Source: Sorghum bicolor (taxonomy: Eukaryota; Streptophyta; Magnoliopsida; Poales; Poaceae). Taken from it: a DNA stretch of 64,000 nucleotides. The stretch is taken from assembly GCF_000003195.3 (NCBI RefSeq), contig NC_012871.2, positions 11,333,997 to 11,397,996 of the forward strand, given 5' to 3'. The translations under genes were made by a program, and so were the position numbers. Positions within the stretch are counted from its first letter, which is position 1. Each line of letters begins with the position of its first letter. The notes under the pieces are model-generated. The model did no database searches, was not told the origin of the DNA, and worked only from the letters and a program-made list of their open reading frames with translations. Shown piece after piece: positions 23,425 through 35,280 of this stretch.

Positions 23425-23846
23425 ACCTTGACAAATCGGTGACGTGAGAGATGCAAGGGAGCTTGGTCTCTTGGAGGCAGGTGACGTCAGGTTAGCGCAA
23501 GACACATCAATGACAGTGTCACACATTGTTTACTTAAACTCGTTTAAATTGTCTACACATGTGTAAATAAAAAAAGATGGTGATACATATAGTCTGTACC
23601 CTAAATGGTGGAACAAAAAAATCATTTAAAAGGTCAAAAAACAGTTGCCATCGGAGGGTGGTCATGAGAAGCAGTGGAATGGATGAGGTGTCTAGCTTGA
23701 CATGTGCTGAATTAATTTTTTTCTCGTGTTGCAACACGCAAGTACATATTTGCTAGCTATATTGTAAGTAGTAAAGGAGAAGATACCTTGATAGCAAAAT
23801 TCACAATCATATTCTGCTACTAAAACCATTGAATGCATCCATATAA
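23425..23846 (+). repeat. Degenerate repeat module, interrupted by the Copia element
   Basis: This resembles 19075-19460 and 49190-49560. Its continuation (CGCCTACATGAATATAAATACACACC) is found at 46505, on the other side of the Copia element and the duplicated segment. The module was therefore continuous before the Copia insertion. Confidence 0.75.
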
Positions 23847-23851
23847 TGCCT

Positions 23852-24902
23852 TGTTAGAAATTTAGACATTTTAATGTTTGATTTAATCCAGAAAATTACC
23901 CATAAAATTGTGGTGGCATATATGTGCACGTGTGCAATTTTATCACTACTCAGATTAGAGATAAATATTGCAAGAACTACTGCAACTACAGCAGACATAC
24001 TGAAAGTAAAAAACAATCGTTTAAGATTGTATCCAGAGGAGGGACCAGTGCCAAAGGCACCGGCGGCTCCATTCGCACTAGTCGACATAGTGCGTTGCTC
24101 GAAGTAGCGGACCACAGTCGGTGCAGGAAGATGTTCGCAGTGCAGTCCCGCGAACGGCCACCAGGAAGAAGACGAAGACGCCGTAGTCGATCTCGATCCG
24201 CGCGGACGTCCACCAGGAAGAAGACAACGAACTCGCCGATGAGCAGTCGCGGAAGACGCTCCCCAAAAAACCTGATTGCCCGCAACACCCGAGCAGGAGT
24301 CTCGTTGCAAGGCGTCGGGTTCCGGAGGCCTGCTCTCCCGATCTCTGTGCACGCAGAGGTTCGGAACGGGAATGGACAGAAAGCAACTCGACAGGAGAGA
24401 GAGGACTGAATGTGTTCTCGCTAGTATGGAAAGAGTGAGTGCGTATGTAATATATAGGCCTCAGGAGGAAACGTCTGATTGATGACAATTAATCTCATTT
24501 AATTGCCATAAACCGAGTCAATCAATTAGCAATTAATTGCCATTAATTACACAACGGTCAGATCCCATTTTCCTCCCTTTCCTTATTCACCACGCATGTG
24601 CCACGTCACGTATGGTCTGGTCCTCGTGTGCCACGTCACGCTCGCTCGTCTCGACCTAGACAAGACAATACAAGACACGTCACGCCACGGCTCGACGGCG
24701 GCGGCGGCGCGCACGTGTGGCACCCCTTCACCCTCCCTCAACTTCTCCATAGGGGCTAACAAAGACCACCTATTTAAGTTGAGTTAACACATGGTCAATC
24801 ATCAATATGGTACTAAACTATTTTCATTATAGCATTAATTATGGGCCCTTGAATTAATCATCAAATATAATTATGGGCTAAAAAGGCCCATTATATTCAA
24901 CC
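23852..24902 (-). mobile_element. Copia 3' LTR, duplicate copy, with outer TSD
   Basis: Starts TGTTAGAAATTTAGAC and runs to about TATTCAACC, about 1050 bp, preceded by TGCCT (23847-23851). It matches the LTR at 45630-46499 and the truncated LTR at 40281-41158. The element is transcribed on the minus strand; a minus-strand TATA-like sequence (CCTATATATTACATACG) lies at about 24445-24460. Some 42 bp of Copia interior (24903-24944) follows before the duplication junction. It is not a solo LTR, because the right flank does not repeat TGCCT. Confidence 0.85.
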
Positions 24903-24945
24903 CACCTATTTCTAGGGCACATAAGAAAAGCTCTCGAGTTTCCAT

Positions 24946-26019
24946 TAATACGTAGGAGTGCCATGTATATTATATTTAGGAGACCTCTGCAAGGGTGAGG
25001 AGATGAGAGACACCTTGTTCCCCAACTAAACAACATTAGTTTAACTCCTTCCTAATTAACACTAGTGGCTCATTTAAACTCAGCAATATTCCATCAAATA
25101 TACAGATATTGCTGTGATTCTATGTCGCCCATATGCTGCTAAGATGATGATCGAGTTTTAGGCAATTTGCAACCAGACCATCCACAGTTTCATTTGTTCT
25201 CACCCACCTATCATCAAAGGTAATATCATCAGAGTGAGGATTAAGGTTTCAAGCCCACTTTGTGCAAGATTAGGTACCACTTGCTGACTTTCTTGAGTGA
25301 AGATGGACGAAACAGACACGTGGTTAATTGTTTTTTGCACCTGATCACATGAAATGCAGCATTTGTGATGTGGTAACCCCCATTTGGCAAGACAATCTGC
25401 AGTATAGCATGTTTATGGGCCACCGAAAGCCCAAAGAATTTTCACTTGCCATACACATAATTTTTCCAGATTCTCTTCCAATGTCTAAAATGGTGGCACC
25501 AATGAAGAATCTCTCATATATATGCTAGTTTTACTTAATGCTTTCCATTGGAATATAAGCACCCATTGTGGATAGGTAGGTAGGTAGGTAGGTAGGTAGG
25601 TAGGTAGATTATTGATTGATTATTGACTACAATAAAAGGTATTTTCATTGGCGGGTCTCTTAGATTAATAGATCGAGGTGGGTGGTCTATCTCCTCTACC
25701 AAATGTTGTCTATTAGTGGGTCATTTGTAGAGATGATCAGCCAGGCCGCCCTTGTAAACTAATTAACACAGACCAACCAGGATGTGTAGCCAGCACAACA
25801 TATCCGAGAAGATGCCGCCAACCTTGAACTTCTGGTTTCCAGTAGGCGCCATGTTGCTAGCATGTGACAAGCCTTGGTACGGCTATATTTTGGTGCACTA
25901 GTTCCACCAAGCCAAACTCGTGCAGCAACTGTGACCTCAGGAGCTCAATTTTGATGTAGTAGTGATTGATTGATTTACCATTCCAATAATTATTTAACAA
26001 TCAATTCTGATGAGTCCAA
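24946..26019. other. Start of the second duplicate; no gene seen
   Basis: Non-coding sequence between the duplication junction and the part that matches position 1 of the window. It contains a GGTA microsatellite at about 25573-25605. Its sister copy should lie just upstream of this window. No ORF is convincing. Confidence 0.6.
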
Positions 26020-26602
26020 TAAAGGAGAAGATGCTTGGATAGTAAAGAGTGACAATTTTACTGTGCAATAATATATGGTTAACTTTTGAATTTATGCATA
26101 TGGGAGTTGCTTGAATGCTTCCTGTCAGGCAACTACAGAGCCAAACAGTAACCTAGACCAAGTAGCACGTGCGTGTACATGGCAGATTTCTAGCATCGCA
26201 AGCGAACAGGCCCATTTGCCTACTGAGAATAAATATGCAACAGCTCTTTCACAAAATAAATTAAAGGAATAATATGTCATGGCTTTGCCGCGCTGTTCAG
26301 TGAAGGGGACGCCTTGTATTGCTAGCTCGGATCCGATTATCCTAAGGCTGTCATTGTCCGGCAATTCCAGAGGAAATGATAGAAAACTGTTGCTTGGGTA
26401 GTGTAGAAGTTAGCAATGGTGTCACTGTCAGCCCACCTGCTTTTCCTTTATCTACTTTTCGTACTGGTCCTTGCTGTATATTAGGTTTTGTTCCGGCCTA
26501 AATTTAGATGCTCTAGCCAAGTAATTTAAGAACATAAGGAAGGCGGATGCTTTGCAACTACTTGTAGTGATTTTCAGGGCTCAAATTAGATGATCTAGTT
26601 AA
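26020..26602. repeat. Left flank of CACTA-B (duplicate of 1-260 joined to 4992-5314)
   Basis: 26020-26279 matches 1-260 and 26280-26602 matches 4992-5314. The join lacks 4731 bp found in copy 1. It ends in the TAA target duplication (26600-26602). Confidence 0.92.
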
Positions 26603-26624
26603 CACTGCCACACGTTCGGGCATT

Positions 26625-26841
26625 AGCACCGGTCGGGAAGGGCCTGTTGCCCCGGTTCCCGAGCCGGTGCTGCCCTTCCGGGACTAAAGGCCCACCCTTT
26701 AGTCCCGGTTCCGTTAACCGGGGCTAAAGCCCCCCTTTAACACCGGTTGGTAACACCAACCGGTGTTAAAGGGTCCTGCCAGAGCTGCCACGTTGCAGGA
26801 CCCTTTAACACCGGTTGGTATTACCAACCGGTGTTAAATGG
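26625..26841. repeat. Left subterminal hairpins of CACTA-B
   Basis: Same ACCGGT-core hairpins as 5337-5552, including paired TTTAACACCGGTTGGT units and the TTTAGTCCCGGTT variant. Confidence 0.85.
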
Positions 26842-27140
26842 TTTCTTTTTCTTTTTTTTTTGGTTCACTTCTTCGGTTCTGTTTATTGTTTATATATAAT
26901 ATATAATAATAGGTTTTTCAATACATGTTTTGCTGATACAATAATATATTTATATTACACGCATATTAAGCATATATAAATGAAAATTGTAGGCTAAGCT
27001 TAATAGTTAAGCTTTGCCTATAATAAAATGAATAGACCACATCAAAAATTAAATAGATATGTAAAAAGCTTTATATATATATAGTTTTATATGTACAAAA
27101 TTCGTAACACATATATACATAGAGTTTGTTCTCCCAATGT

Positions 27141-30100
27141 CTACAAACGATACAAATGATCATCGTTGTTTGGTATAAGAGTTTCGTTGCCGTTGAAGTG
27201 AAACTCGCCGTTTGGATTGATCACTTGGTCGCGGAGAAATCCTGCTATCGTCTCTTGGATAGCTTTGATTCGGTCTTGTTGTAGGACCTTTTCCCTCAGC
27301 CATTCCGTCTTTAATTTGAAATAAATAAAAAAGGTATTAGTTATCTAAGTTATTCAATATAATTCAGGAGATAATGAAAAGAGACATGTAACGTACTCTG
27401 AGCGTCTCTGTGGGTGTTTGATTGACTTGTGCCATCATGAATTTGCACACATAATATGCACATAGATTGTTCCCTCCTTCTTGTCTTAAACACCACTGTA
27501 CGATGTATATATATATAAAAATATTCATAACCACGACAATAAGAAGGCTAAAAGTTACCGAAAGTTTGTTAGCTAGTAGAACTTACTTGTGGATGTATTA
27601 TGTTAAGCGGCGCTTTACATCCACTGAGATGTTCATGGTCAATGAATCTTTCCCAAACCCTATACACAGCCATTGTGGATCGTGAACTAATAATTACAGA
27701 GTCATATTATGATATTTTTGTAGCTGAGATCGACATTACGTACCTTTGAATAATGTTTACCATTTGTTGATAATTTTCTTGTGGTTTTCTCATTGAGTCA
27801 AAGATTATCAATCGGTTCTTGAGAATTTCAATGACCATGAGTATCCAGTGAAAGCTGTTTACACACACATATATAGGGTCAGTCCTATAATGTAAAATAA
27901 AATATGCATGCACTTAATAACTATATAACTCACTCGAAGTTGAAGGGGAAGAGTATTTTTTGTTTTTCTTTTTGGTTTACAAAGAACCTCATAAGATTGG
28001 TGCAGATTTCTGTCTCATAATCTGCTGTCCACACTGCCTGCGGAGCCTTGAAAACAATATAAGGGTCAACGAACCCAATACTATTGTCATTTCTCATTCT
28101 GAGCTCTCTCATTTGGTGCCTGCATATATACATACAAATCCTAAGTGTGTAAGGATTATATACATGTAATTAAAAAAGTTAGAAGTATAATAAAAAGGAA
28201 AAATACTTACAGACAAAAGCAGCTGACAAGAGATTTGTCAAGAGCGTCGAGGTGGCATAATTGGTGCAATTCTTCGAACTGCACGTATATGAGGTCATCT
28301 CCACGGAAGTAGTGATGTTGTCTAATACGAACAGAAATCCAATTCTCTCCCCTTTTAGACGCCTCAATGCACCATTTGTTTATTGCAAACATTTGTGTGC
28401 CGAGCTCGTGTAAACGCTTAGGGTCGAATAGACTCCTGCCCGGTTCATATCTTGCCCTCCATTGATCAACTACCTCGGCTTTTTCAAATGTATGACATCC
28501 AAGAATGGCGGTAATTTCTTCTATATTTAAACCGCTCTGTCCAAAGTAACTCTCAAGCGAGTCTAGCTCAGACAACGCTAAGGATTTCTTTGGCATCAAG
28601 TCTTCATTTGAGCCGTATTGATTTGACACAATCAAAGGGGGCACCGGTTTTGATACTTCTCCGAGCTGTGGGACCCCCTTTCCTACTCTCTTCTTAGTAG
28701 GCTGTGAAGACTTGACCAGAGACCGCTCATAGTCCGAAAGTGCTGGCTTTTTCTGAGCTTCGCGTTGCTTCTTTTGATGGTCCGCCACCTTCTGCCTCAG
28801 TTCCGATGGCTTCACATAAAAGTACGGCTTTTCTGGGTTAAGCCGTTTTTTCCTTTCCTCCTTTATTTTATCAAAAAATTGTTGGACCTCAGCTTTAGAT
28901 GTAGCAATTACCTCCTCTTCACTCTTTTCGTAAGGTAATTTTTCTGGCGTCTTAGCTCTCTTTGCTGAGGCAGCCTTCTTTGGAGGTGGGACCGATGACT
29001 TCGGTCCTTCTTGGACGGACCGCTTCTTACTACCTCGCTTTGGAGGCGAGGGGACCGACCGTGCACTCTTTGGAGAGGGCGGTGCAGGCGGTGGAGGGGG
29101 TGGGGCCGATCTTTTTGGCGTTGGAGAACGCGGTGGAGGACTTGGAGAACGCGGTGGAGGAGTTGGAGACCTCGGTGGAGGAGGTGGAGACCGTGGTGGA
29201 GGCGGTGGCGGGGTCGGTGTGGCCGCCGCAGGTGTTGGAGGAGATCCAGCATTGTCACCGCCCGCAGCACTATGATGCGCTGGGGAGAGAACTGGACTTA
29301 GGTTGGAGGAGTCCCTGCAAAGAAAACAATTACAAGTTTTGTGAGTAAACTTTTTTTAAATTTCAATACATAATAAATAATATAAGAAGTAAAATCACAC
29401 ACAAACCTATGCTGAGGAATAATTATGAAGCGCTTGCGCCAACAAATAAATGTCTTCTCAGCTTCACCTAAGGTCTTCTCTCCGTCTCCCCCTTCTATGT
29501 CTAGTGGCACATTGCCACAACCTTTCTCAACCCTATCAACCGAGACGCTAGCATATCCACCAGGTACTGGTCGATTATGGATTCTTGGAGTGCCCGTTCG
29601 GTCGATAGGGTTGACAACAGCGATAGCCACCTTTTTGGTGGCATTCCCATCTGGTACATGCAGCTCACAGGTAGTAAAAGCCTCTGTGACATCATCCACG
29701 GGGAAGTGTAGCTTCGTGTCATCCTGAATGGTTGGTACTTCCGTGGATGCGCAGCTGCTTTTCAACTGGCCTGGGGGGCTAACATTGACCTCAGGCTGTG
29801 ATGTACCTTGCCCTTTCGTCATTTGACTAAGTGCTGCTTGCACTTGCCTTTGAATCTCTGCCTGCATCCATTCTTCACGAGCTTTCTCGCGCTCTTGTGA
29901 CTGCAGAACAAAAGCTTCCAGGCGGCGGATCCGCTCTGCCTCCTCATCCTTCTTTCTCTGGCGGCTTCTGTAGGTATCTTGATCGGCTTGGAATGATTGC
30001 AGCCACGGAACTGCCCCATAGCCTCTCGTACGCCCACCGTGCTCAGGATTTTCAAGCGCATAGGTGAGTTCATCCTTCTCCCTGTTAGGCCTGAACTCAC

Positions 30101-31201
30101 CAGACTGAACCGCCTCTCGTGCACGGACTAGTCTCTCTGCTGCTCTAGAGATTTCTTGGCCCCAAACTAGCGCCCCGGTGTCTGGGTCCACGCTTCCCCC
30201 ATGACCGTAGAACCAATGCTTGGAGCGCTCGCTCCAATTCTTTGCTATTGTCTCGGGTGTGACCCCCCTAGCAAGCATCTCCTGTTCCATTCGGTCCCAC
30301 TTGGGAGCAGCACTCTTATAACCACCTGATCCCATATGATGGTGGTATGCCTTTTTACTGGCATTCTCTTTGTTTCTATTGGCTCGTTCCTCGCCCTCTT
30401 CTGATGTTTTGTACTGCACAAAGTCATCCCAGAAGGCCCTCAGCTTTACATATTGCTTGAGGTTGAAATCTGGAGTCTCGTTTTTCTTGACATATTTATT
30501 GTACAAAGACTTCTTCCAATTCTGGAAGAGTACTGCCATCTTCTTCATAGTCCAGTCATAAATTCGCACCTTCAACTCTTCATCGTTGGTGTCGAAGGTG
30601 AAAACGTCTGTGACGGCTTTCCAAACTAACTCCTTGTCACGATCAGAGACAAAACTGATCTCAGGAGCACCTCGCTTCTCTCTCCATTCACGACAACTGA
30701 TCGGTATTTGATCTCTCACAATATATCCACAGTGATTAACATATTTATTTGCATGCTCACCAAGTGGTCTGCCTGTAGCTATCTCAAACTCAGAGATTAC
30801 ATAGCGGCCCTCCAACGGCTTCTTTGGCCCTCGTGGAGGTACGCTTCTCCCCGTAGAGGTCGATCCAGAAGGCTACACGTACATATAGAAACAAAAATAC
30901 TAAATTAATAACCAAGTAATAAGTCTAAAACCTAATGTAAGAGATGCATTATTTATATATGTTTACATTTACATACCTCGCCAGTATTTTCTTCTTGTTG
31001 CACGACAAGTTGTTGCTCAGGGGCATTGCCCTCTTGTTGCTCAGGGGCATTGCCCTCTTGTTGCTCAGTAGGATTGCCTTGCATGATGTCGTGGTAATCA
31101 ACGAAGTACTGACTACCGTCGTCGATTATATTTTGAATGGCAGCTTCCATATAATCAGGATCATCATGAGGACGGTCAGCCATTTCTATGTCTGCAACCA
31201 T
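27141..31201 (-). CDS. Transposase_24 / DUF8039 / Ulp1-like protease fusion (CACTA-B)
   Basis: Sister of the gene at 5852-9912, at a constant offset of 21289 across all eight exons: 30977-31201, 29407-30872, 28211-29314, 27934-28119, 27744-27854, 27587-27686, 27397-27495 and 27141-27308. The splice sites checked and the coding frame are preserved, giving 1152 residues. The C48 residues His, Asp, Gln and Cys are unchanged. A few amino-acid changes are visible, for example Asn to Ser in the Transposase_24 part, His to Arg and Pro-linker changes, and Pro to Leu just after the HW motif. The open frame contrasts with the broken transposase in the same element. Confidence 0.85.
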
Positions 31202-32290
31202 ACATATATATATTCTATATAAGATAAGAAATACACTAATACTACTACAAATGAAAGTGTTGGAGTGCTCTAAAAATAATACTAGGATCTTTTAAGCCAA
31301 GTAATACATTAGAATAAAAAACAATACTAGAATAATATATAGTAGAAACAAAAATATATACAAAACCCTACTAGAATAAATTTGGTGGCTAAACACTACT
31401 AGAACATATATTAGAGACTTATATACTACTACTAGTACTACTACAAATGAAAGTGTTGGAGTGCTCTAAAAATAATACTAGAATCTTTTAAGCCAAGTAA
31501 TACACTAGAATAAAAAACAATAGTAGAATAATATACAACAAATATATACTAAAAAAACTACTACAAATAATATATTAAAAAAATAATACATACATACATA
31601 CAAACAATTATAATTCATACATACAAACTATATATATGTGTGTATATATGTACAAAAAATAATATACATACATACAAAAAATAATACATATATACAAAAA
31701 ATAAAACATACATACATACATACTATATATATATATACTACAAATATTATATTAAAAAAATAATACATACATTCATACATACAAACAATTATAATTCATA
31801 CATACAAACTATATATATGTGTGTATATATGTACAAAAAATAATATACATACATACAAAAAATAATACATATATACAAAAAATAAAACATACATACATAC
31901 ATACATACATACTATATATATATACTACAAATATTATATTAAAAAAATAATACATACATTCATACATACAAACAATTATAATTCATACATACAAACTATA
32001 TATATGTGTGTGTATATATATGTACAAAAAATAATATACATACATACAAAAAATAATACATATATAAAAAAATAAAACATACATACATACTATATATATA
32101 TACTAGAATAATATATTAAAAAAATAATACATACATACATACAAACAATTATAATTCATACATACAAACTATATATATGTGTATATATGTATAAAAAATA
32201 ATATACATACATACAAAAAATATTACATATATATACATATAAATATATACAAAAAATAATACAACAAATCAAAACACCATATATACATAT
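31202..32290. repeat. AT-rich spacer with four ~180-bp units (CACTA-B)
   Basis: The marker ACAATTATAATTC occurs at 31604, 31785, 31972 and 32145. The unit number is as in CACTA-A, with small length changes in CATA and TA runs. Non-coding. Confidence 0.75.
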
Positions 32291-32292
32291 AT

Positions 32293-32338
32293 ATATACAT
32301 AAAAATATATACAAAAAATAATACTACAAATCAAAACA

Positions 32339-32382
<44 letters not shown>

Positions 32383-32428
32383 ATTTGTAGTATTATTTTT
32401 TGTATATATTTTTATGTATATATATGTA
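32293..32428. repeat. Long AT palindrome (CACTA-B)
   Basis: Same inverted arms as 11003-11127, flanking a longer (TA)n run. Confidence 0.8.
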
Positions 32429-32755
32429 ATATTTTTTGTATATATATTTCTGGTCTAGCTAATGTATATAAATACATAATTAATCAATGGCGTTCTCGAT
32501 CTATACTTAGCACCGGCCGGAAGAAGATCGACGTGGGATGTTTTGGAGGCCCGCGCGCTCGATCTGGCCGTGGCCCGCGGCGGCGGCGTTGGAGGAGGGG
32601 CGCGGCGGCGCTGGTGGAGAGCCGCGGCGGCGCTGGTGGAGACGGTGGTCGCGGCGGCGAGGGAGTCGAGAAACGACGGCGGCGAAGACGATGAACCCGG
32701 CGGCGCTGGAACGAAGACGAAGACGAAAGAACTGCCGGATCCAGGATGCCTGTGG

Positions 32756-32763
32756 CTTATATA
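32756..32763 (-). promoter_or_regulatory. TATA box candidate for the fusion gene (CACTA-B)
   Basis: Minus-strand CCCTATATAAGCC, the counterpart of 11459-11466, again between a hairpin and a GC-rich leader. Confidence 0.45.
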
Positions 32764-32767
32764 GGGA

Positions 32768-32814
32768 CGGACCCTTTAGCACCGGTTTCCACTTTGGGCC
32801 GGTGCTAAAGGCCC
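32768..32814. repeat. Single internal CACCGGT hairpin (CACTA-B)
   Basis: Only one hairpin remains where CACTA-A has two, 80 bp apart. The missing stretch begins and ends in GGACCCTTTAGCACCGGTT, as expected for deletion between direct repeats. Confidence 0.88.
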
Positions 32815-33199
32815 ATTTTTTTGTTTAGGGTTTTTCAATTGTTTTATATGTACAGTTTATATTATAAATTGTATAGTAAATTAAATATTTTGCATAATGT
32901 TTTTTAAACAGTGACATATATTGTAATTTGTTTTAATGTACACATAAAAATTTTTAAACTTAAATATCTTATTGTATTTTTATAATTTACAATGATTTTG
33001 TAAGAAATGTTTAGTATTTTGTTAATGCAAAAATATATTATTCCAATAAATTTACAAAAACTATATCCAATGAACTGGAAATTTATTTTCACATCATATT
33101 GACGTAAAACTTTTTATTTTTGTTATTTATTACTAGGAATGCTACTTGGGTATAATTTTCATCAAATAAAAAATCATATAAAAATATATATCTTGATGA

Positions 33200-35280
33200 A
33201 CAAACCCTTTGACCGAACCCTAGATTGTCCCAAATGGAAAAGTCATGAATACAAAGTTTGCTACACTCATCAAGTTCTACATTTTGTCTAATGGTCAACT
33301 TTTCATTTGGAAAAGTTTGAACCACTGAATTTTGAATTTTCATGGAACTCATAGCCACGCAGCGGTTTCGGAACCCTACATGGTCTCGAATGGAAAAGTC
33401 ATGAATACCAATATTGTTCCACTCATCAAAATCTACATTTCATATATAGACCATTTTTGCATTTGACAAAGTTTTGGGAAGGTGTAGTTGAAAATCCACA
33501 ATTGACACATATAGTTTCATATAGTTTGTGTGAGAACTTAGAATTGGTGGGTATTGTTAAATTAGATTTTCTCAAATGGAAAAGTTGTGTATATAAAAAG
33601 TTTAGATCTTGAAGATATCTAACAACTTGGTATTCAAAATATTTTCATTTGAAGTAATTTAGTTTGTCATTTGACCAAGTTTGACCGAAACCCGTCTTGG
33701 ATTTTATAGAAATGTAACTAGAATTGGCTCAAAATTATCCAAATGGAAAAATGGACAATATATAAAATATAGATTTTGATGATCTCTAACAACTTTGTAT
33801 TCAAACTTTTTTCATTTCAAGTCATCAAATGGGCTATTTGACCAAGTTTGACCAAAGTCAAAGCATTGGTTTTTACAAACACACCCTTTGACCGAACCCT
33901 AGATTGTCCCAAATGGAAAAGTCATGAATACAAAGTTTGCTACACTCATCAAGTTCTACATTTTGTCTAATGGTCAACTTTTCATTTGGAAAAGTTTGAA
34001 CCACTGAATTTTGAATTTTCATAGAACTCATAGCCACGCAGCGGTTTCGGAACCCTACATGGTCTCGAATGGAAAAGTCATGAATACCAATATTGTTCCA
34101 CTCATCAAAATCTACATTTCATATATAGACCATTTTTGCATTTGACAAAGTTTTGGGAAGGTGTAGTTGAAAATCCACAATTGACACATATAGTTTCATA
34201 TAGTTTGTGTGAGAACTTAGAATTGGTGGGTATTGTTAACTTAGATTTTCTCAAATGGAAAAGTTGTGTATATAAAAAGTTTAGATCTTGAAGATATCTA
34301 ACAACTTGGTATTCAAAATATTTTCATTTGAAGTAATTTAGTTTGTCATTTGACCAAGTTTGACCGAAACCCGTCTTGGATTTTATAGAAATGTAACTAG
34401 AATTGGCTCAAAATTATCCAAATGGAAAAATGGACAATATATAAAATATAGATTTTGATGATCTCTAACAACTTTGTATTCAAACTTTTTTCATTTCAAG
34501 TCATCAAATGGGCTATTTGACCAAGTTTGACCAAAGTCAAAGCATTGGTTTTTACAAACACACCCTTTGACCGAACCCTAGATTGTCCCAAATGGAAAAG
34601 TCATGAATACAAAGTTTGCTACACTCATCAAGTTCTACATTTTGTCTAATGGTCAACTTTTCATTTGGAAAAGTTTGAACCACTGAATTTTGAATTTTCA
34701 TAGAACTCATAGCCACGCAGCGGTTTCGGAACCCTACATGGTCTCGAATGGAAAAGTCATGAATACCAATATTGTTCCACTCATCAAAATCTACATTTCA
34801 TATATAGACCATTTTTGCATTTGACAAAGTTTTGGGAAGGTGTAGTTGAAAATCCACAATTGACACATATAGTTTCATATAGTTTGTGTGAGAACTTAGA
34901 ATTGGTGGGTATTGTTAACTTAGATTTTCTCAAATGGAAAAGTTGTGTATATAAAAAGTTTAGATCTTGAAGATATCTAACAACTTGGTATTCAAAATAT
35001 TTTCATTTGAAGTAATTTAGTTTGTCATTTGACCAAGTTTGACCGAAACCCGTCTTGGATTTTATAGAAATGTAACTAGAATTGGCTCAAAATTATCCAA
35101 ATGGAAAAATGGACAATATATAAAATATAGATTTTGATGATCTCTAACAACTTTGTATTCAAACTTTTTTCATTTCAAGTAATCAAATGGGCTATTTGAC
35201 CAAGTTTGACCAAAGTCAAAGCATTGGTTTTTACAAACACACCCTTTGACCGAACCCTAGATTGTCCCAAATGGAAAAGT
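33200..35280. repeat. 679-bp higher-order tandem repeat, three units plus a partial (CACTA-B)
   Basis: Unit starts at 33200, 33879, 34558 and 35237, all exactly 679 bp apart. Each unit again holds four diverged ~170-bp monomers. The last partial copy ends at the transposase stop codon. One more unit than CACTA-A. Confidence 0.93.

Noticed and set aside
23852..24902. Solo LTR of the Copia element
   Set aside because: The 5 bp after it do not repeat TGCCT, and 42 bp of Copia interior follow; the matching TSD is at 46500-46504.
25573..25605. GGTA microsatellite as a functional element
   Set aside because: A short simple repeat with nothing around it to suggest a role.
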